Shown one piece after another: positions 25,536 through 35,287 of a stretch of 35,287 nucleotides of DNA (its first letter is position 1; every line of letters starts with the position of its first letter). The notes under the pieces were generated by a model. That model was not told where the DNA came from and did no database searches. It saw only the letters and a program-made list of their open reading frames with translations. The stretch is from Clostridia bacterium (GTDB taxonomy: Bacteria; Bacillota; Clostridia; TANB77; CAG-508): the NCBI GenBank assembly GCA_022790975.1, contig JAAVYF010000042.1, positions 1 to 35,287 on the forward strand. The letters run 5' to 3'. The translations under genes were made by a program, and so were the position numbers.

Positions 25536-28424
25536 ATGAAGAAATTTTTAAAAGTTTTTTTAGTCTTCTTATTAATGGCATGTATGTTAATAACAGCTTC
25601 ATACGCTGAAACAGAAGAAAATATTTCTGAAGCATTAATTAAAGAAGAAAATGAAATTTCAGAATCAAATGATTTTGTCTTAGAAGATGACGGAATAATG
25701 ACACTTGCATTAAGTGATTATACTTATTCTGATAATGAAGATGGAACAATTAAAATAACAAAGTATTCTGGAACAGAAACAGTGGTTACAATACCAAGTA
25801 CAATAGATGGTAAAACTGTAACATCTATTGGAAAAGCTGCATTTTATCAAAGCTCTTTAATTACAAGTATAGAAATACCAAATACAGTAAAAACATTAGA
25901 AGAGGGAGCATTTGCAGATTGTATAAACTTATCTAATATTACAATTGGAAATTCAGTAACTAAAATAGAAGCTTATGTATTCCAAAAAAATAAATTTTCT
26001 GAAATAAGAATACCAGCAAGTGTTAATTCTATTGATGCATCAGCATTTTTTAATTGTAATAATTTAGCAAAATTTGATATTGATAGTTCAAATGCTACTT
26101 ACACTTCTATAGATGGCATAATGTTTAGCAAAGATAAAACTACATTATTTAAATATCCACAAGCTAAAACTAATACTAGTTACACAATTCCAAGTACAGT
26201 TAAAACTTTAGAAAATGAAAGTTTTAGATTTAATAATTATTTAACTTCTATTACAATTCCAGGAAGTGTAAATACAATTAAAGATTGGGTATTTAATAAT
26301 TGTACTGCTTTAACAAGTATTACATTACCAAATACTATAACAAATTTAGGAAATGGTCCATTCCAATATTGTACAAGCTTAACATCAGCTGTAATTAATT
26401 GTAATATACCTAAATTATCATATTCAATGTTTAAAGAGTGTACAAATTTAACTAGTGCCGACTTTTCAAATTGTAGTGCAAAAATAACAGATTCAAGAGT
26501 ATTTTATGAATGCCCTAATTTAACAACTGTAAAATTACCTAATAAATTAGAAAATTTAGTAGATTATACATTTTCATTTTGTAATAAAATAACAACTCTT
26601 TCAATTCCATCAACAGTTATAAAAATAGGTGGAAAATTTGCATATGAATCTCCAAATTTAAAAAATTATAAAGTACCTAATGGTTTGTTATCAGATGGAG
26701 AAGGTGGATATGTTAAAGCTGTAAATGTTACAGTTTCAGGAAATTTAAAATATGACTATGCTAAAGAAGTTTTAAATATAGTAAATAGTGAAAGAGCTAA
26801 AGCTGGTTTAGGGTTATTGACATTAGACCAAAGTTTAACAGAATCTGCTATGGAAAGAGCAGTAGAAACATCATTATTGTTTGACCATACAAGACCTACA
26901 ACATCAGATTGTTTTTCAATTAATTCAAAAGCAAATGGAGAAAATATAGCTGCTGGTCAAAGAACACCAACTGCTGTTATGAACACTTGGATGAATTCTT
27001 CTGGACATAAAGCAAATATTTTAGGTTCAAGTTATAATTCTATTGGTATAGGATGTTTTGAAGAAGATGGAATGTTTTATTGGGTTCAATTATTTGGAAA
27101 TTCAGCAGGTTCTGGAAATGTAGAATCAGGTTCTAAAGCAATAACAAAAACAAAACCAATTTATTGGAATTATGTTAAAAAATTATCATCTAATTTATCA
27201 AAAAGTTCAAATACATTTAATGTAGGAGATACAAAAAAAGTTGACGCATATTTAGTTAATTCTGGTTGGGAATATACAGGAGTAACAGTTACAGGAAGTG
27301 AAGTTAAATTTTCAAGTTCTAATTCATCTGTAGTTTCAATTTCAGAAAATGGAGATTTAAAAGCAGTCGGAGCTGGAAATGCAAATATAACAATTACTTT
27401 AGCAGGTGCAAGTCAGAGCTTCCCAGTTACTGTAAATGGATATTCTAATGGAGGAAATAACAATAATAGTGGTTATTCATCAGAACAACTTATGAATCTA
27501 GTATTTGATTATAAATTCTATGCAGATACTTATGGAGATTTAAAAGCTGTTTTTGGATATAATGAATCAGCTCTTAGAAATCATTTCTTAACATGTGGTG
27601 TTAAAGAAGGAAGAAAATCATCACCAGTATTTGATGTTAGCTATTATTTATCAAATAATGAAGATTTAAAGAAAGCCTTTGGAAATAAAAATTATGAAGC
27701 AGCATTAAATCATTTTATTTCTTGTGGATATAAAGAATTAAGGAAAAGCTCAAATGAATATTGGGGAGCTTATTATGTAAATAAAAACTCAGATTTAAGA
27801 CATATGGATGAATATACTTTAATGGTACATTATTTAGGATATGGAAGAAATGAAGGAAGAAAAGCAAATGAAGGCAATGTAAATATAATGTATGCTAAAG
27901 AAGATATAACAAATTCATTGTTTAATGCTAGATTTTATTATGATTTATATGCAGATTTACGTTCTGTAATAGGATATAATGAATCAGCTCTTAGAGAACA
28001 TTGGCTAACATGTGGTATTAAAGAAGGAAGAGTTGCATCAGTTGTATTTGATGCTAGATATTATTTAAATAATTATGCAGATTTAAGAAATGCATTTGGA
28101 AGTAAAAATTATGAAGCAGCTTATCATCACTTTATAGCTAATGGTATTCATGAAGGAAGAAAAGCTTCAGAATATTTTGATGCTAGATATTATTTAAATA
28201 AATATAAAGATTTAACAAATGTCTTTGGAAAATCATATTCTTCAGGACTAATTCATTTTGTAAATTGTGGAATGAATGAATCAAGAATTGGAAGTAGTAC
28301 ATTTAGCATTTATAAATATAGAACTAATTATGCAGACTTAAGAAGTGCATTTGGAGGAAATATATTAGCTTATTATGAACATTATATTTTAAGTGGAAAA
28401 GCTGAAAAGAGAAAAGCAAATTAA
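25536..28424 (+). CDS. Large secreted LRR (BspA-like), CAP and C-terminal repeat surface protein
   Basis: The 962-residue protein starts with a signal peptide (MKKFLKVFLVFLLMACML, cut near SYA). Residues about 60-395 are BspA-type leucine-rich repeats (LTSITIPGSVNTIKDWVF and kin). Residues about 410-530 form a CAP/SCP domain (VNSERAKAGLGLL, FDHTRPT, SGHKANIL, YWVQLFG). An Ig-like domain follows (about 545-635), then a short Asn/Gly linker. From about 657 there are some seven copies of a 40-residue unit of the type YYLNNYADLRNAFG...HFIANGIHEGRKAS. There is no LPxTG or other membrane anchor, so the C-terminal repeats may bind the wall. The likely role is adhesion or host/neighbour contact. GGAGG precedes the ATG. 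Confidence 0.92.
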   Translation: MKKFLKVFLVFLLMACMLITASYAETEENISEALIKEENEISESNDFVLEDDGIMTLALSDYTYSDNEDGTIKITKYSGTETVVTIPSTIDGKTVTSIGKAAFYQSSLITSIEIPNTVKTLEEGAFADCINLSNITIGNSVTKIEAYVFQKNKFSEIRIPASVNSIDASAFFNCNNLAKFDIDSSNATYTSIDGIMFSKDKTTLFKYPQAKTNTSYTIPSTVKTLENESFRFNNYLTSITIPGSVNTIKDWVFNNCTALTSITLPNTITNLGNGPFQYCTSLTSAVINCNIPKLSYSMFKECTNLTSADFSNCSAKITDSRVFYECPNLTTVKLPNKLENLVDYTFSFCNKITTLSIPSTVIKIGGKFAYESPNLKNYKVPNGLLSDGEGGYVKAVNVTVSGNLKYDYAKEVLNIVNSERAKAGLGLLTLDQSLTESAMERAVETSLLFDHTRPTTSDCFSINSKANGENIAAGQRTPTAVMNTWMNSSGHKANILGSSYNSIGIGCFEEDGMFYWVQLFGNSAGSGNVESGSKAITKTKPIYWNYVKKLSSNLSKSSNTFNVGDTKKVDAYLVNSGWEYTGVTVTGSEVKFSSSNSSVVSISENGDLKAVGAGNANITITLAGASQSFPVTVNGYSNGGNNNNSGYSSEQLMNLVFDYKFYADTYGDLKAVFGYNESALRNHFLTCGVKEGRKSSPVFDVSYYLSNNEDLKKAFGNKNYEAALNHFISCGYKELRKSSNEYWGAYYVNKNSDLRHMDEYTLMVHYLGYGRNEGRKANEGNVNIMYAKEDITNSLFNARFYYDLYADLRSVIGYNESALREHWLTCGIKEGRVASVVFDARYYLNNYADLRNAFGSKNYEAAYHHFIANGIHEGRKASEYFDARYYLNKYKDLTNVFGKSYSSGLIHFVNCGMNESRIGSSTFSIYKYRTNYADLRSAFGGNILAYYEHYILSGKAEKRKAN

Positions 28425-28480
28425 TTTAGATGCTAGTAGTTAGATATTAGATGTTTATATAGATGTAAATCAAAAATAAA

Positions 28481-28528
28481 CAAAATTTAAGTAATATGCT
28501 TTATAATATAGATTAAAGTATTTTGAAT
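28481..28528 (+). repeat. Duplicate of the gap promoter region
   Basis: CAAAATTTAA to TTTTGAAT here matches 28829-28875 nearly base for base, including TATAAT and about 20 bases after it. The copy is followed 25 bases later by a terminator, so it could drive only a very short transcript. It lacks the TTGGTC/GACCAA operator. Confidence 0.8.
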
Positions 28529-28552
28529 TATTATAAGTAAAAATATAATTAT

Positions 28553-28591
28553 AAAAAGTATTGTAGATTTTTTCTGCAATACTTTTTATTT
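28553..28591 (+). terminator. Terminator after the surface protein
   Basis: AAAAAGTATTGTAGA (28553-28567) pairs with TCTGCAATACTTTTT (28573-28587) with one mismatch. A T-rich tail follows. Confidence 0.88.
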
Positions 28592-28812
28592 TATTGGAAA
28601 GAAAAAGTATAGAATTTGAATATTATATAATTTCTATATTTATATAGTAGATATAGTAAAAAAATTCTATTTAAAATATTATAATACGGTGTTTTGGTTT
28701 GAATAACCTATTAATAAAATGTATGTAAAATTATTACATAAAAAATTGTGATAAGGAGATAATATTTGTAAAAAAGTACTTGAAAAATATCTTTTTTTGA
28801 TATACAATACTC

Positions 28813-28875
28813 TTGGTCAAAAATAGACCAAAATTTAATAAGATGCTTTATAATATAGGTTAAAGTATTTTGAAT
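28813..28875 (+). promoter_or_regulatory. gap promoter with inverted-repeat operator
   Basis: TATAAT at 28849-28854. Its -35 position overlaps the inverted repeat TTGGTC-AAAAATA-GACCAA (28813-28831). A repressor bound there would block polymerase. A glycolytic regulator of the CggR or CcpA type would fit, but no regulator gene is in the window and the motif is not a standard cre. Confidence 0.6.
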
Positions 28876-28886
28876 AGGAGGAATAA

Positions 28887-29903
<1,017 letters not shown>

Positions 29904-29933
29904 TTAACCATTAACCAAAATGAATAAAAATAA

Positions 29934-29970
29934 GTGCGGAGGTTGGTGGTATCAGCTTCCGCTTTTGTTT
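29934..29970 (+). terminator. Hairpin terminator or attenuator between gap and pgk
   Basis: GCGGAGGTTG (29936-29945) pairs fully, with G.U pairs, with CAGCTTCCGC (29953-29962), followed by TTTTGTTTT. No strong promoter is seen before pgk, so partial read-through may set the gap to pgk ratio. Confidence 0.75.
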
Positions 29971-30002
29971 TATATAATTTAAATAAAGAAAGGAAAAACA
30001 AA

Positions 30003-31188
30003 ATGAATAAAAAAACTGTTAAAGATATTGATGTTAAAGGAAAAAAAGTATTGGTTAGATGTGATTTCAATGTACCATATAATGAGCAAAGAGTTATCAC
30101 AGATAATAGAAGAATAGTAGCTGCGCTTCCTACTATTAAGTATTTATTAGAAAATAATTGTAAAATTATTTTATGTTCTCATTTACGGAAGACCAAAGGG
30201 AGAAGTTAAACCAGAATTTTCTTTAAATATAGTGGCAGATGAACTTTCAAGATTATTAGGCAAAGAAGTAAAACTAGCTAAAGATGTTGTAGGAGAAGAT
30301 GCAAAGAAATTAGCTTCAGAATTAAAAGAAGGAGAAATTATGCTTCTTGAAAATGTTAGATATGAAGCTGGAGAAGAAAAAAATGATGAAAATTTATCAA
30401 AAGCATTTGCTTCTTTAGCAGAAGTATTTGTTAATGATGCATTTGGAACAGCTCATAGAGCACATAGTTCAACAACAGGCGTTGCAAGTTTTCTACCTGC
30501 TGTATCAGGATTTTTGATTGAAAAAGAACTAAACTTTTTAGGTACAGCTTTAGAAAATCCAGAAAGACCATTTATGGCTATTTTGGGAGGAAAGAAAGTT
30601 TCAGATAAAATAGGTGTTATAGATAGCTTATTAGAAAAAGTAGACGTTTTAATGATTGGTGGAGCTATGGCTTATACTTTCTTTAAGTCAATGGGATATG
30701 AAGTTGGAAATTCAATTTGTGAATTAGATAAATTAGAATTAGCTAAAGAGGTTATGGAAAAAGCTAAAGCAAAGGGTGTTAAATTTATGCTTCCAGTTGA
30801 TACAAAAGTTGGAAAAGAATTTGATGCTAATACAGAAAGCAAAATAGTTAAATATACAGAGATTCCTGATGGTTGGGAAGGTTTTGATATTGGAACTGAA
30901 ACAATAGAAATATATTCAAAAGAGTTACAAAATGCTAAAACTGTAATTTGGAATGGACCAGTAGGATTATTTGAATTTGACCAATTTGCAGTTGGAACAA
31001 ATAGCATAGCAAAAGCTTTAGCTGATGTAGATGCAGTTAAAATAATTGGTGGAGGAGATTCTGCAGCTGCTGTTGAGAAAGCTGGTTTAGCAGAAAAATT
31101 TACACATATTTCAACTGGTGGAGGAGCTTCTTTAGAATTTTTAGAAGGAAAAAAATTACCAGGAATTGAAGCTTTACAAAATAAATAA
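30003..31188 (+). CDS. pgk: Phosphoglycerate kinase with one CGG +1 shift
   Basis: Transfers phosphate from 1,3-bisphosphoglycerate to ADP. The ATG at 30003 lies behind AAAGGA and gives [20 protein letters not shown] with the RCDFNVP motif. Straight reading stops at 30207. CGG at 30186, with its C skipped, turns SHLRKTKG into SHLGRPKGE, the near-universal PGK motif that binds the substrate phosphate. The rest then reads to 31188, including GGKKVSDKI, a [10 protein letters not shown] stretch and [13 protein letters not shown]. The joined length is 394 residues, normal for the family, with no residue gained or lost. PGK is essential for glycolysis, so a true null is unlikely. This is one of the clearest shift sites. 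Confidence 0.96.
30186..30188 (+). other. CGG +1 shift site 7 (TTA CGG A)
   Basis: In pgk. Restores SHLGRPKG. Confidence 0.95.
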
Positions 31189-31282
31189 ATTTAAATAGTA
31201 AAGTAAATATATAAAAAATAGATATATAAAAGTAAAAAAGAAAAAGAATATATAATTATTTAGTTCGTTAAGGAAAATTATA

Positions 31283-31777
31283 ATGAAAGAGATAGAGAAA
31301 AAGTTTCTAATAAAAAAATTACCTGATAATTTAGAACAGTATAAAAAGTTTGAAATAGAACAAGGATATCTAATGCCTAATATTTCAGGATTGATAATAA
31401 GAATTAGAAAATATGGAGATGAATTTATATTAACATATAAATCTAAAATAAAAAGTAATAATGAAAGCCTTAAAATATGTAGAGAAGAAGAATTACCATT
31501 AACATTAGAAGCATATGAATATTTAAAAACAAAGATAGAAGGAAATTTAGTTGAAAAATCTAGATATATATTTCCACTGGAAAATAATTTAAAAGCGGAA
31601 ATAGATATATTTAAAGGATATTTAACAGGTTTAAAAATGGTTGAGGTTGAATTTAAAAGTGAGGAAGAGGCAAATGCTTTTATTCCACCTTACTGGTTTG
31701 ATAAAGATGTAACATCAGATAAAAGATATGGAAATGGCTACTTATCTAATATTGATGATATAAAAGAATTATTTTAG
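31283..31777 (+). CDS. CYTH-domain phosphohydrolase-like protein
   Basis: CYTH proteins (triphosphate tunnel enzymes) act on triphosphates such as inorganic tripolyphosphate or thiamine triphosphate. This 164-residue protein starts MKEIEKKFLIKKLP, carrying the ExExK signature (EIEKK) of the first strand. It has the tunnel strands LIIRIRKYGDEFILTYKSK, EIDIFKG and MVEVEFKSEEEAN, and ends near YGNGYLSN, much like class-wide CYTH proteins. No strong ribosome site is seen beyond AAGGAAA. The substrate cannot be told from sequence. Confidence 0.88.
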   Translation: MKEIEKKFLIKKLPDNLEQYKKFEIEQGYLMPNISGLIIRIRKYGDEFILTYKSKIKSNNESLKICREEELPLTLEAYEYLKTKIEGNLVEKSRYIFPLENNLKAEIDIFKGYLTGLKMVEVEFKSEEEANAFIPPYWFDKDVTSDKRYGNGYLSNIDDIKELF

Positions 31778-31864
31778 ATTATCATTAACATAAATTCAAA
31801 TGTAAATATGGTTTATAGGTAGTTCCTATAAAAACCTAAATAATAAATAAAAGGAATAAAATTA

Positions 31865-32593
31865 ATGGCGAATTTAACACCACATAATAATGCAAATTAT
31901 GGAGATTTTGCAAAAACTGTTATAATGCCAGGTGACCCTAAAAGAGCAGAGTTAATAGCAACTAAATATTTAACAGATGCAAAATTAGTAACAGATGTTA
32001 GAGGAATTTTAGGATATACAGGTACCTATAAAGGAAAAAGAATTTCTGTTATGGCTAGTGGAATGGGTATGCCATCTATGGGAATATATTCTTATGAATT
32101 GTTTAAAGTGTTTGATGTAGACAAAATTATAAGAATAGGGTCTTGTGGAAGTTATACAGAAGATTTGTATTTATTAGATTTAATTTTAGTCGATAAAACT
32201 TATACAGAAGGAAATTATGCTCTTGCTATGAATAATGAGAATATTCATATATGCGAAGCAGATTTAGAAAGCAATAAATTAATTGAACAAACAGCAAAAA
32301 ATTTAAGTATAAAATATAAAAAAGGAACAACTTTATGTAGTGAAGTTTTTGATGAATATGTAACAGAAAATTCAAATATTTTTGAAAGGTTACCTAAAGA
32401 CTTAAATATAATAGGAGCTGAAATGGAAGCTTTTGCTTTATTTTATAATGCTAAAGTTTTAGGAAAAAAAGCAGCTTGTATTTTAACAGTTGTTGATGAT
32501 CGTTTTCATAATGGTATTGCAACTTCAGAAGAAAGAGAGAAATCTTTAGATAATATGATATTGCTTAGCTTAAATAGTGCAATTCAAGATTAA
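31865..32593 (+). CDS. deoD: Purine-nucleoside phosphorylase (DeoD type)
   Basis: Splits purine (deoxy)nucleosides with phosphate into base and (deoxy)ribose-1-phosphate. The 242-residue protein has MPGDPKRAELIA near the start (phosphate site), SGMGMPSMGIYSYEL, RIGSCGSY, GAEMEAFALF (ribose-binding Glu region) and a late Asp in VVDDR for base contact. The hexameric DeoD class fits its length. It is the first gene of a deoD-deoB-pdp salvage run. Unlike the two genes after it, it has no CGG and reads straight. Confidence 0.97.
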   Translation: MANLTPHNNANYGDFAKTVIMPGDPKRAELIATKYLTDAKLVTDVRGILGYTGTYKGKRISVMASGMGMPSMGIYSYELFKVFDVDKIIRIGSCGSYTEDLYLLDLILVDKTYTEGNYALAMNNENIHICEADLESNKLIEQTAKNLSIKYKKGTTLCSEVFDEYVTENSNIFERLPKDLNIIGAEMEAFALFYNAKVLGKKAACILTVVDDRFHNGIATSEEREKSLDNMILLSLNSAIQD

Positions 32594-32728
32594 AAGTTTA
32601 TTTAAAAATAAATGTTTTTATAATATCTTAATTTAGAATACAAACTTTAATATAAATTTTGAAATAAGTATAAAATATTTTTTAGATATGAAAATATTCT
32701 AAAAATATCAGAAAGGAATTATCTTGAA

Positions 32729-33904
32729 ATGAACTATGAAAGAGTGTTTTTAATTGTATTAGATAGTGTGCGGAATTGGAGAACAACCAGATAGTGTAAA
32801 TTTTGGAGATGAGGGAAGTAATACAATAGCTTCCATCTCTAAATCAAAGAATTTTGATATTAATATGATGAGAAAAATGGGACTTTTTAATATAAATGAT
32901 ATAGGATTTGAAAGTCCAGTTGTTTCTCCAATATCTGCATATTGTAAATTAACAGAACAATCATTACGGAAAAGATACAACAACAGGTCATTTAGAAATA
33001 GCTGGATATATTACAAGAAAGCCACTACCAACATATCCAAATGGTTTTCCAGAAAATATAATTCATGAATTTGAAGAAAAAACAGGGAGAAAAGTTTTAT
33101 GTAATAAAGTATATTCTGGAACAGAAGTTATAAAAGATTATGGAGAAGAACATTTAAAAACAGGAAACTTAATTGTTTATACATCAAGTGATAGTGTATT
33201 TCAAATTGCAGCTCATGAAAAAATTGTACCACTAGAAAAACTTTATGAATATTGTAAAATAGCTAGGAAAATTTTAGTAGGAGAAAATTCAGTTCGGAAG
33301 AGTAATAGCAAGACCATTTGATGGTAAAACAAAAGATACCTTTTTTAGAACTAAAAATAGACATGATTTTTCTCTAATGCCACCAAAAACTATGTTGAAT
33401 GATTTACAAAATAATGAAAAGTCGGTTATTGCTATTGGAAAAATCAATGATATTTTTGCAGGTTCTGGTATAACAGAAAAATATTATACCAAAGACAATT
33501 TTGAAGGAATGGATAAAACATTTGAAATGCTTTCAAAAGATTTTACTGGACTTTGTTTTACTAATTTAGTAGATTTTGATATGTTATATGGACATAGAAA
33601 TAATATAGATGGGTATGCAAAAGCATTTACAGAATTTGATAAATGGCTTGAAAAATTTATTCCAGAAATGAAAGAAAACGATATATTAATGATTACAGCA
33701 GATCATGGATGTGACCCAGCAACTCCTAGTACAGATCATTCAAGAGAATATATCCCATTATTAGTTTATGGTAAAAAAGTAAAACCAGTAAATTTAGGAA
33801 TAAGAAAATCATTTTGTGATATAGGAAAAACAATAGATAATATTTTTAATATAGAATGTGAAATTGAAGGAACAAGCTTTTTAAAAGAAATTGAAATGTC
33901 TTAA
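32729..33904 (+). CDS. deoB: Phosphopentomutase with three CGG +1 shifts
   Basis: Interconverts (deoxy)ribose-1- and 5-phosphate using two metal ions. Start ATG 32729: [14 protein letters not shown], then CGG (32771) shifted to give [18 protein letters not shown], the metal-site start. A second CGG (32967) gives [13 protein letters not shown], holding the active Thr region. A third (33295) gives [14 protein letters not shown]. The last part has [20 protein letters not shown] with the remaining metal ligands. Joined length is 390 residues, as expected for the family. All three shifts restore conserved Gly positions without an insertion. No single frame covers more than about half of the enzyme. 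Confidence 0.96.
32771..32773 (+). other. CGG +1 shift site 8 (GTG CGG A)
   Basis: First of three in deoB. Restores LDSVGIGE. Confidence 0.95.
32967..32969 (+). other. CGG +1 shift site 9 (TTA CGG A)
   Basis: Second in deoB. Restores LGKDTTTGH. Confidence 0.95.
33295..33297 (+). other. CGG +1 shift site 10 (GTT CGG A)
   Basis: Third in deoB. Restores [10 protein letters not shown]. Confidence 0.95.
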
Positions 33905-33919
33905 TAGTGGAGAAATATT

Positions 33920-35224
33920 ATGAGAATGTATGATATTATTGAGAAAAAAAAACACAATAAAAAACTATCTAAAGAAGAAATGAAGTATTGGGTAATGGGG
34001 TATGTAAATGGAAACATACCAGATTATCAGGTTGCAAGTCTTTTAATGGCGATTTGCTTTAATGGTTTAGATGATGATGAATTAACAGCTCTTACTATGA
34101 TAATGGCAGAATCAGGAGAGCAAGTTGATTTATCTAAAATAGTAGGTTCCAAAGTAGATAAGCATTCAACAGGCGGAGTAGGAGATAAAACAACTTTAAT
34201 TGTAGCTCCAATTGTTGCTAGTTGTCGGTTGTAAAGTTGCAAAAATGAGTGGAAAAGGTTTAGGGCATACTGGTGGCACTGCTGATAAATTAGAATCAAT
34301 TGAAGGATATAATATAAATATTCCAAAAGAAGATTTTATAAATCAAGTAAATAATATAGGAATTGGTTTAATTAGTCAATCTGGAAATTTAACTCCAGCT
34401 GATAAAAAAATATATGCATTAAGAGATGTTACATGTACAATTGAAAGTATTCCACTAATAGCTTCAAGCATAATGAGTAAAAAAATTGCATCTGGTGCAG
34501 ATTATATTGTATTAGATGTAAAGATGGGTAGTGGAGCTTTTATGAAAGATTTAGAATCTGCTAAAGAATTATCTCGGTAAGATGGTTAATATTGGTAAGT
34601 TATCTGGAAGAAAAACAATAGCGGTAATCACTAATATGGATGTACCTTTGGGAATTAATATAGGTAATTCATTAGAAGTAATTGAGTCTATAGAAGTATT
34701 AAGAGGAAATGGTCCTAAAGATTTAACAGATATTTCTATTTGTTTAGCTTCATGTATGGTTATGTTATGTAAGAATATATCAAAAGAAGAGGCTGAAAAA
34801 CAAGTAAGAGAAGTAATATCTAATGGAAAAGCATTAGATAAATTAAAGTCAGTTGTAAAAGCTCAAGGAGGAAATGTAGACTGGATTGAAAATACTGATA
34901 ATTTTCCAAAAGCCAAATATGAAATTAAAATAAAATCTCCAAAAACTGGATTTATAAAATATATGAATACAGAAGAAATTGGAAAGATAAGTTGTATATT
35001 AGGAGCAGGAAGAGAAAAAAAGGATGATATGCTTGATTATTCTGCTGGAATTTCTATATATAAAAAGACATCTGATTTTGTAAATGCTCGGAGATGTTTT
35101 AGCTTGTATGTATACTAATAAAAAAGGAATAGAACAAGAAGTAATAGAAAAATATATAAATGTTTTAGAATTTTCGGAAAACAAAGTAGATAAGCTTCAA
35201 TTAATTTATGAGATTATAGATTAA
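33920..35224 (+). CDS. pdp: Pyrimidine-nucleoside phosphorylase with three CGG +1 shifts
   Basis: Splits thymidine, deoxyuridine or uridine with phosphate. Start ATG 33920 with GGAG seven bases upstream: [20 protein letters not shown], then the anchor [17 protein letters not shown] (phosphate binding). CGG at 34226 shifted gives [20 protein letters not shown], the base and sugar site. CGG at 34575, followed directly by TAA when unshifted, gives [18 protein letters not shown] at 35089 gives [12 protein letters not shown] in the C-terminal domain. The joined protein is 433 residues and ends at TAA 35222-35224, matching the 430-440 of this family (DeoA/Pdp cannot be told apart here). Confidence 0.96.
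34226..34228 (+). other. CGG +1 shift site 11 (TGT CGG T)
   Basis: First in pdp. Restores [12 protein letters not shown]. Confidence 0.95.
34575..34577 (+). other. CGG +1 shift site 12 (TCT CGG TAA)
   Basis: Second in pdp. The unshifted next codon is a stop. A shift gives Ser-Gly-Lys-Met-Val. Confidence 0.95.
35089..35091 (+). other. CGG +1 shift site 13 (GCT CGG A)
   Basis: Third in pdp. Restores the GDVLA segment of the C-terminal domain. Confidence 0.93.
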
Positions 35225-35287
35225 TTTATAATAATATTAATATTATTTAAATTTATAGATTGTAAAAATAAAATTAAAGTTTTATAA

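Noticed and set aside
29934..30002. An earlier start for pgk in the same frame
   Set aside because: It overlaps the hairpin after gap. ATG 30003 has AAAGGA and gives the normal PGK N-terminus.
34212..35118. Two further independent genes inside pdp
   Set aside because: Both are pieces of one pyrimidine phosphorylase in different frames.

Overview
The window comes from a very AT-rich, low-GC Firmicute, most likely an uncultured anaerobic Clostridia-type bacterium. The evidence is the codon usage (AGA for Arg, A/T third positions), consensus TTGACA/TATAAT promoters, purine-rich GGAG ribosome sites, and Firmicutes genes such as RNase Y, a RecU-like resolvase, a sortase with an LPxTG-type substrate, and what looks like an OLE RNA with its OapA membrane protein.

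The outstanding feature concerns decoding. Seven conserved genes plus one small gene hidden from ordinary ORF calling are each broken in one to three places. At every break the codon in the reading frame is CGG. Skipping its C (a +1 shift) lets reading resume at GGA or GGT and restores a glycine, which in most cases is a family-conserved residue. I count 13 such sites: C at 5109, 13926, 19625, 19650, 20251(-), 22658(-), 30186, 32771, 32967, 33295, 34226, 34575 and 35089. CGG in the other two phases occurs about 19 times inside genes and never disturbs the frame. CGA, CGC, CGT and AGA are used normally for Arg. The only in-frame CGG not clearly acting as a shift site lies in a 66-codon membrane-protein ORF at 15694. 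Because the effect depends on codon phase, it looks translational rather than a sequencing artefact. The simplest model is that CGG has no ordinary tRNA and CGGN is read as a four-base glycine codon, or with an obligatory +1 shift.

Layout. 1-2200: one copy of a GC-rich repeat, rny, and tRNA-Thr(AGU). 2490-5550: envelope genes (small membrane-anchored protein, monofunctional GT51 transglycosylase, V8-like secreted serine protease with a broken signal-peptide start, and a small anchored protein restored by a CGG shift). 5866-10628: ychF, an LPYTG surface protein, a fused CpsC/CpsD-like protein and a large unknown protein. 10691-15582: a run of small membrane protein, metG, thymidylate kinase, nadD (CGG shift near its end) and a membrane/WG-repeat protein. 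15620-17962: a two-TM small protein and a YgjP-like metallopeptidase sharing LexA-like operators, then a PiT phosphate transporter. 18010-19860: sortase, OLE-like RNA, oapA with two CGG shifts 25 bases apart. 20233-22688 (minus): a U32 peptidase-family protein with CGG shifts at both ends. 22956-28424: RecU-like protein, a lipoprotein, an AT-repeat and GC-rich hairpin region, and a 962-residue LRR/CAP surface protein.

28829-35224: central metabolism. gap and pgk form the lower-glycolysis pair, with a CYTH protein after them. deoD, deoB and pdp then form a nucleoside-salvage run: deoD and pdp release (deoxy)ribose-1-phosphate, and deoB converts it to the 5-phosphate. pgk needs one CGG shift, deoB three and pdp three, so if CGG decoding is slow or regulated these pathways would be the most exposed.
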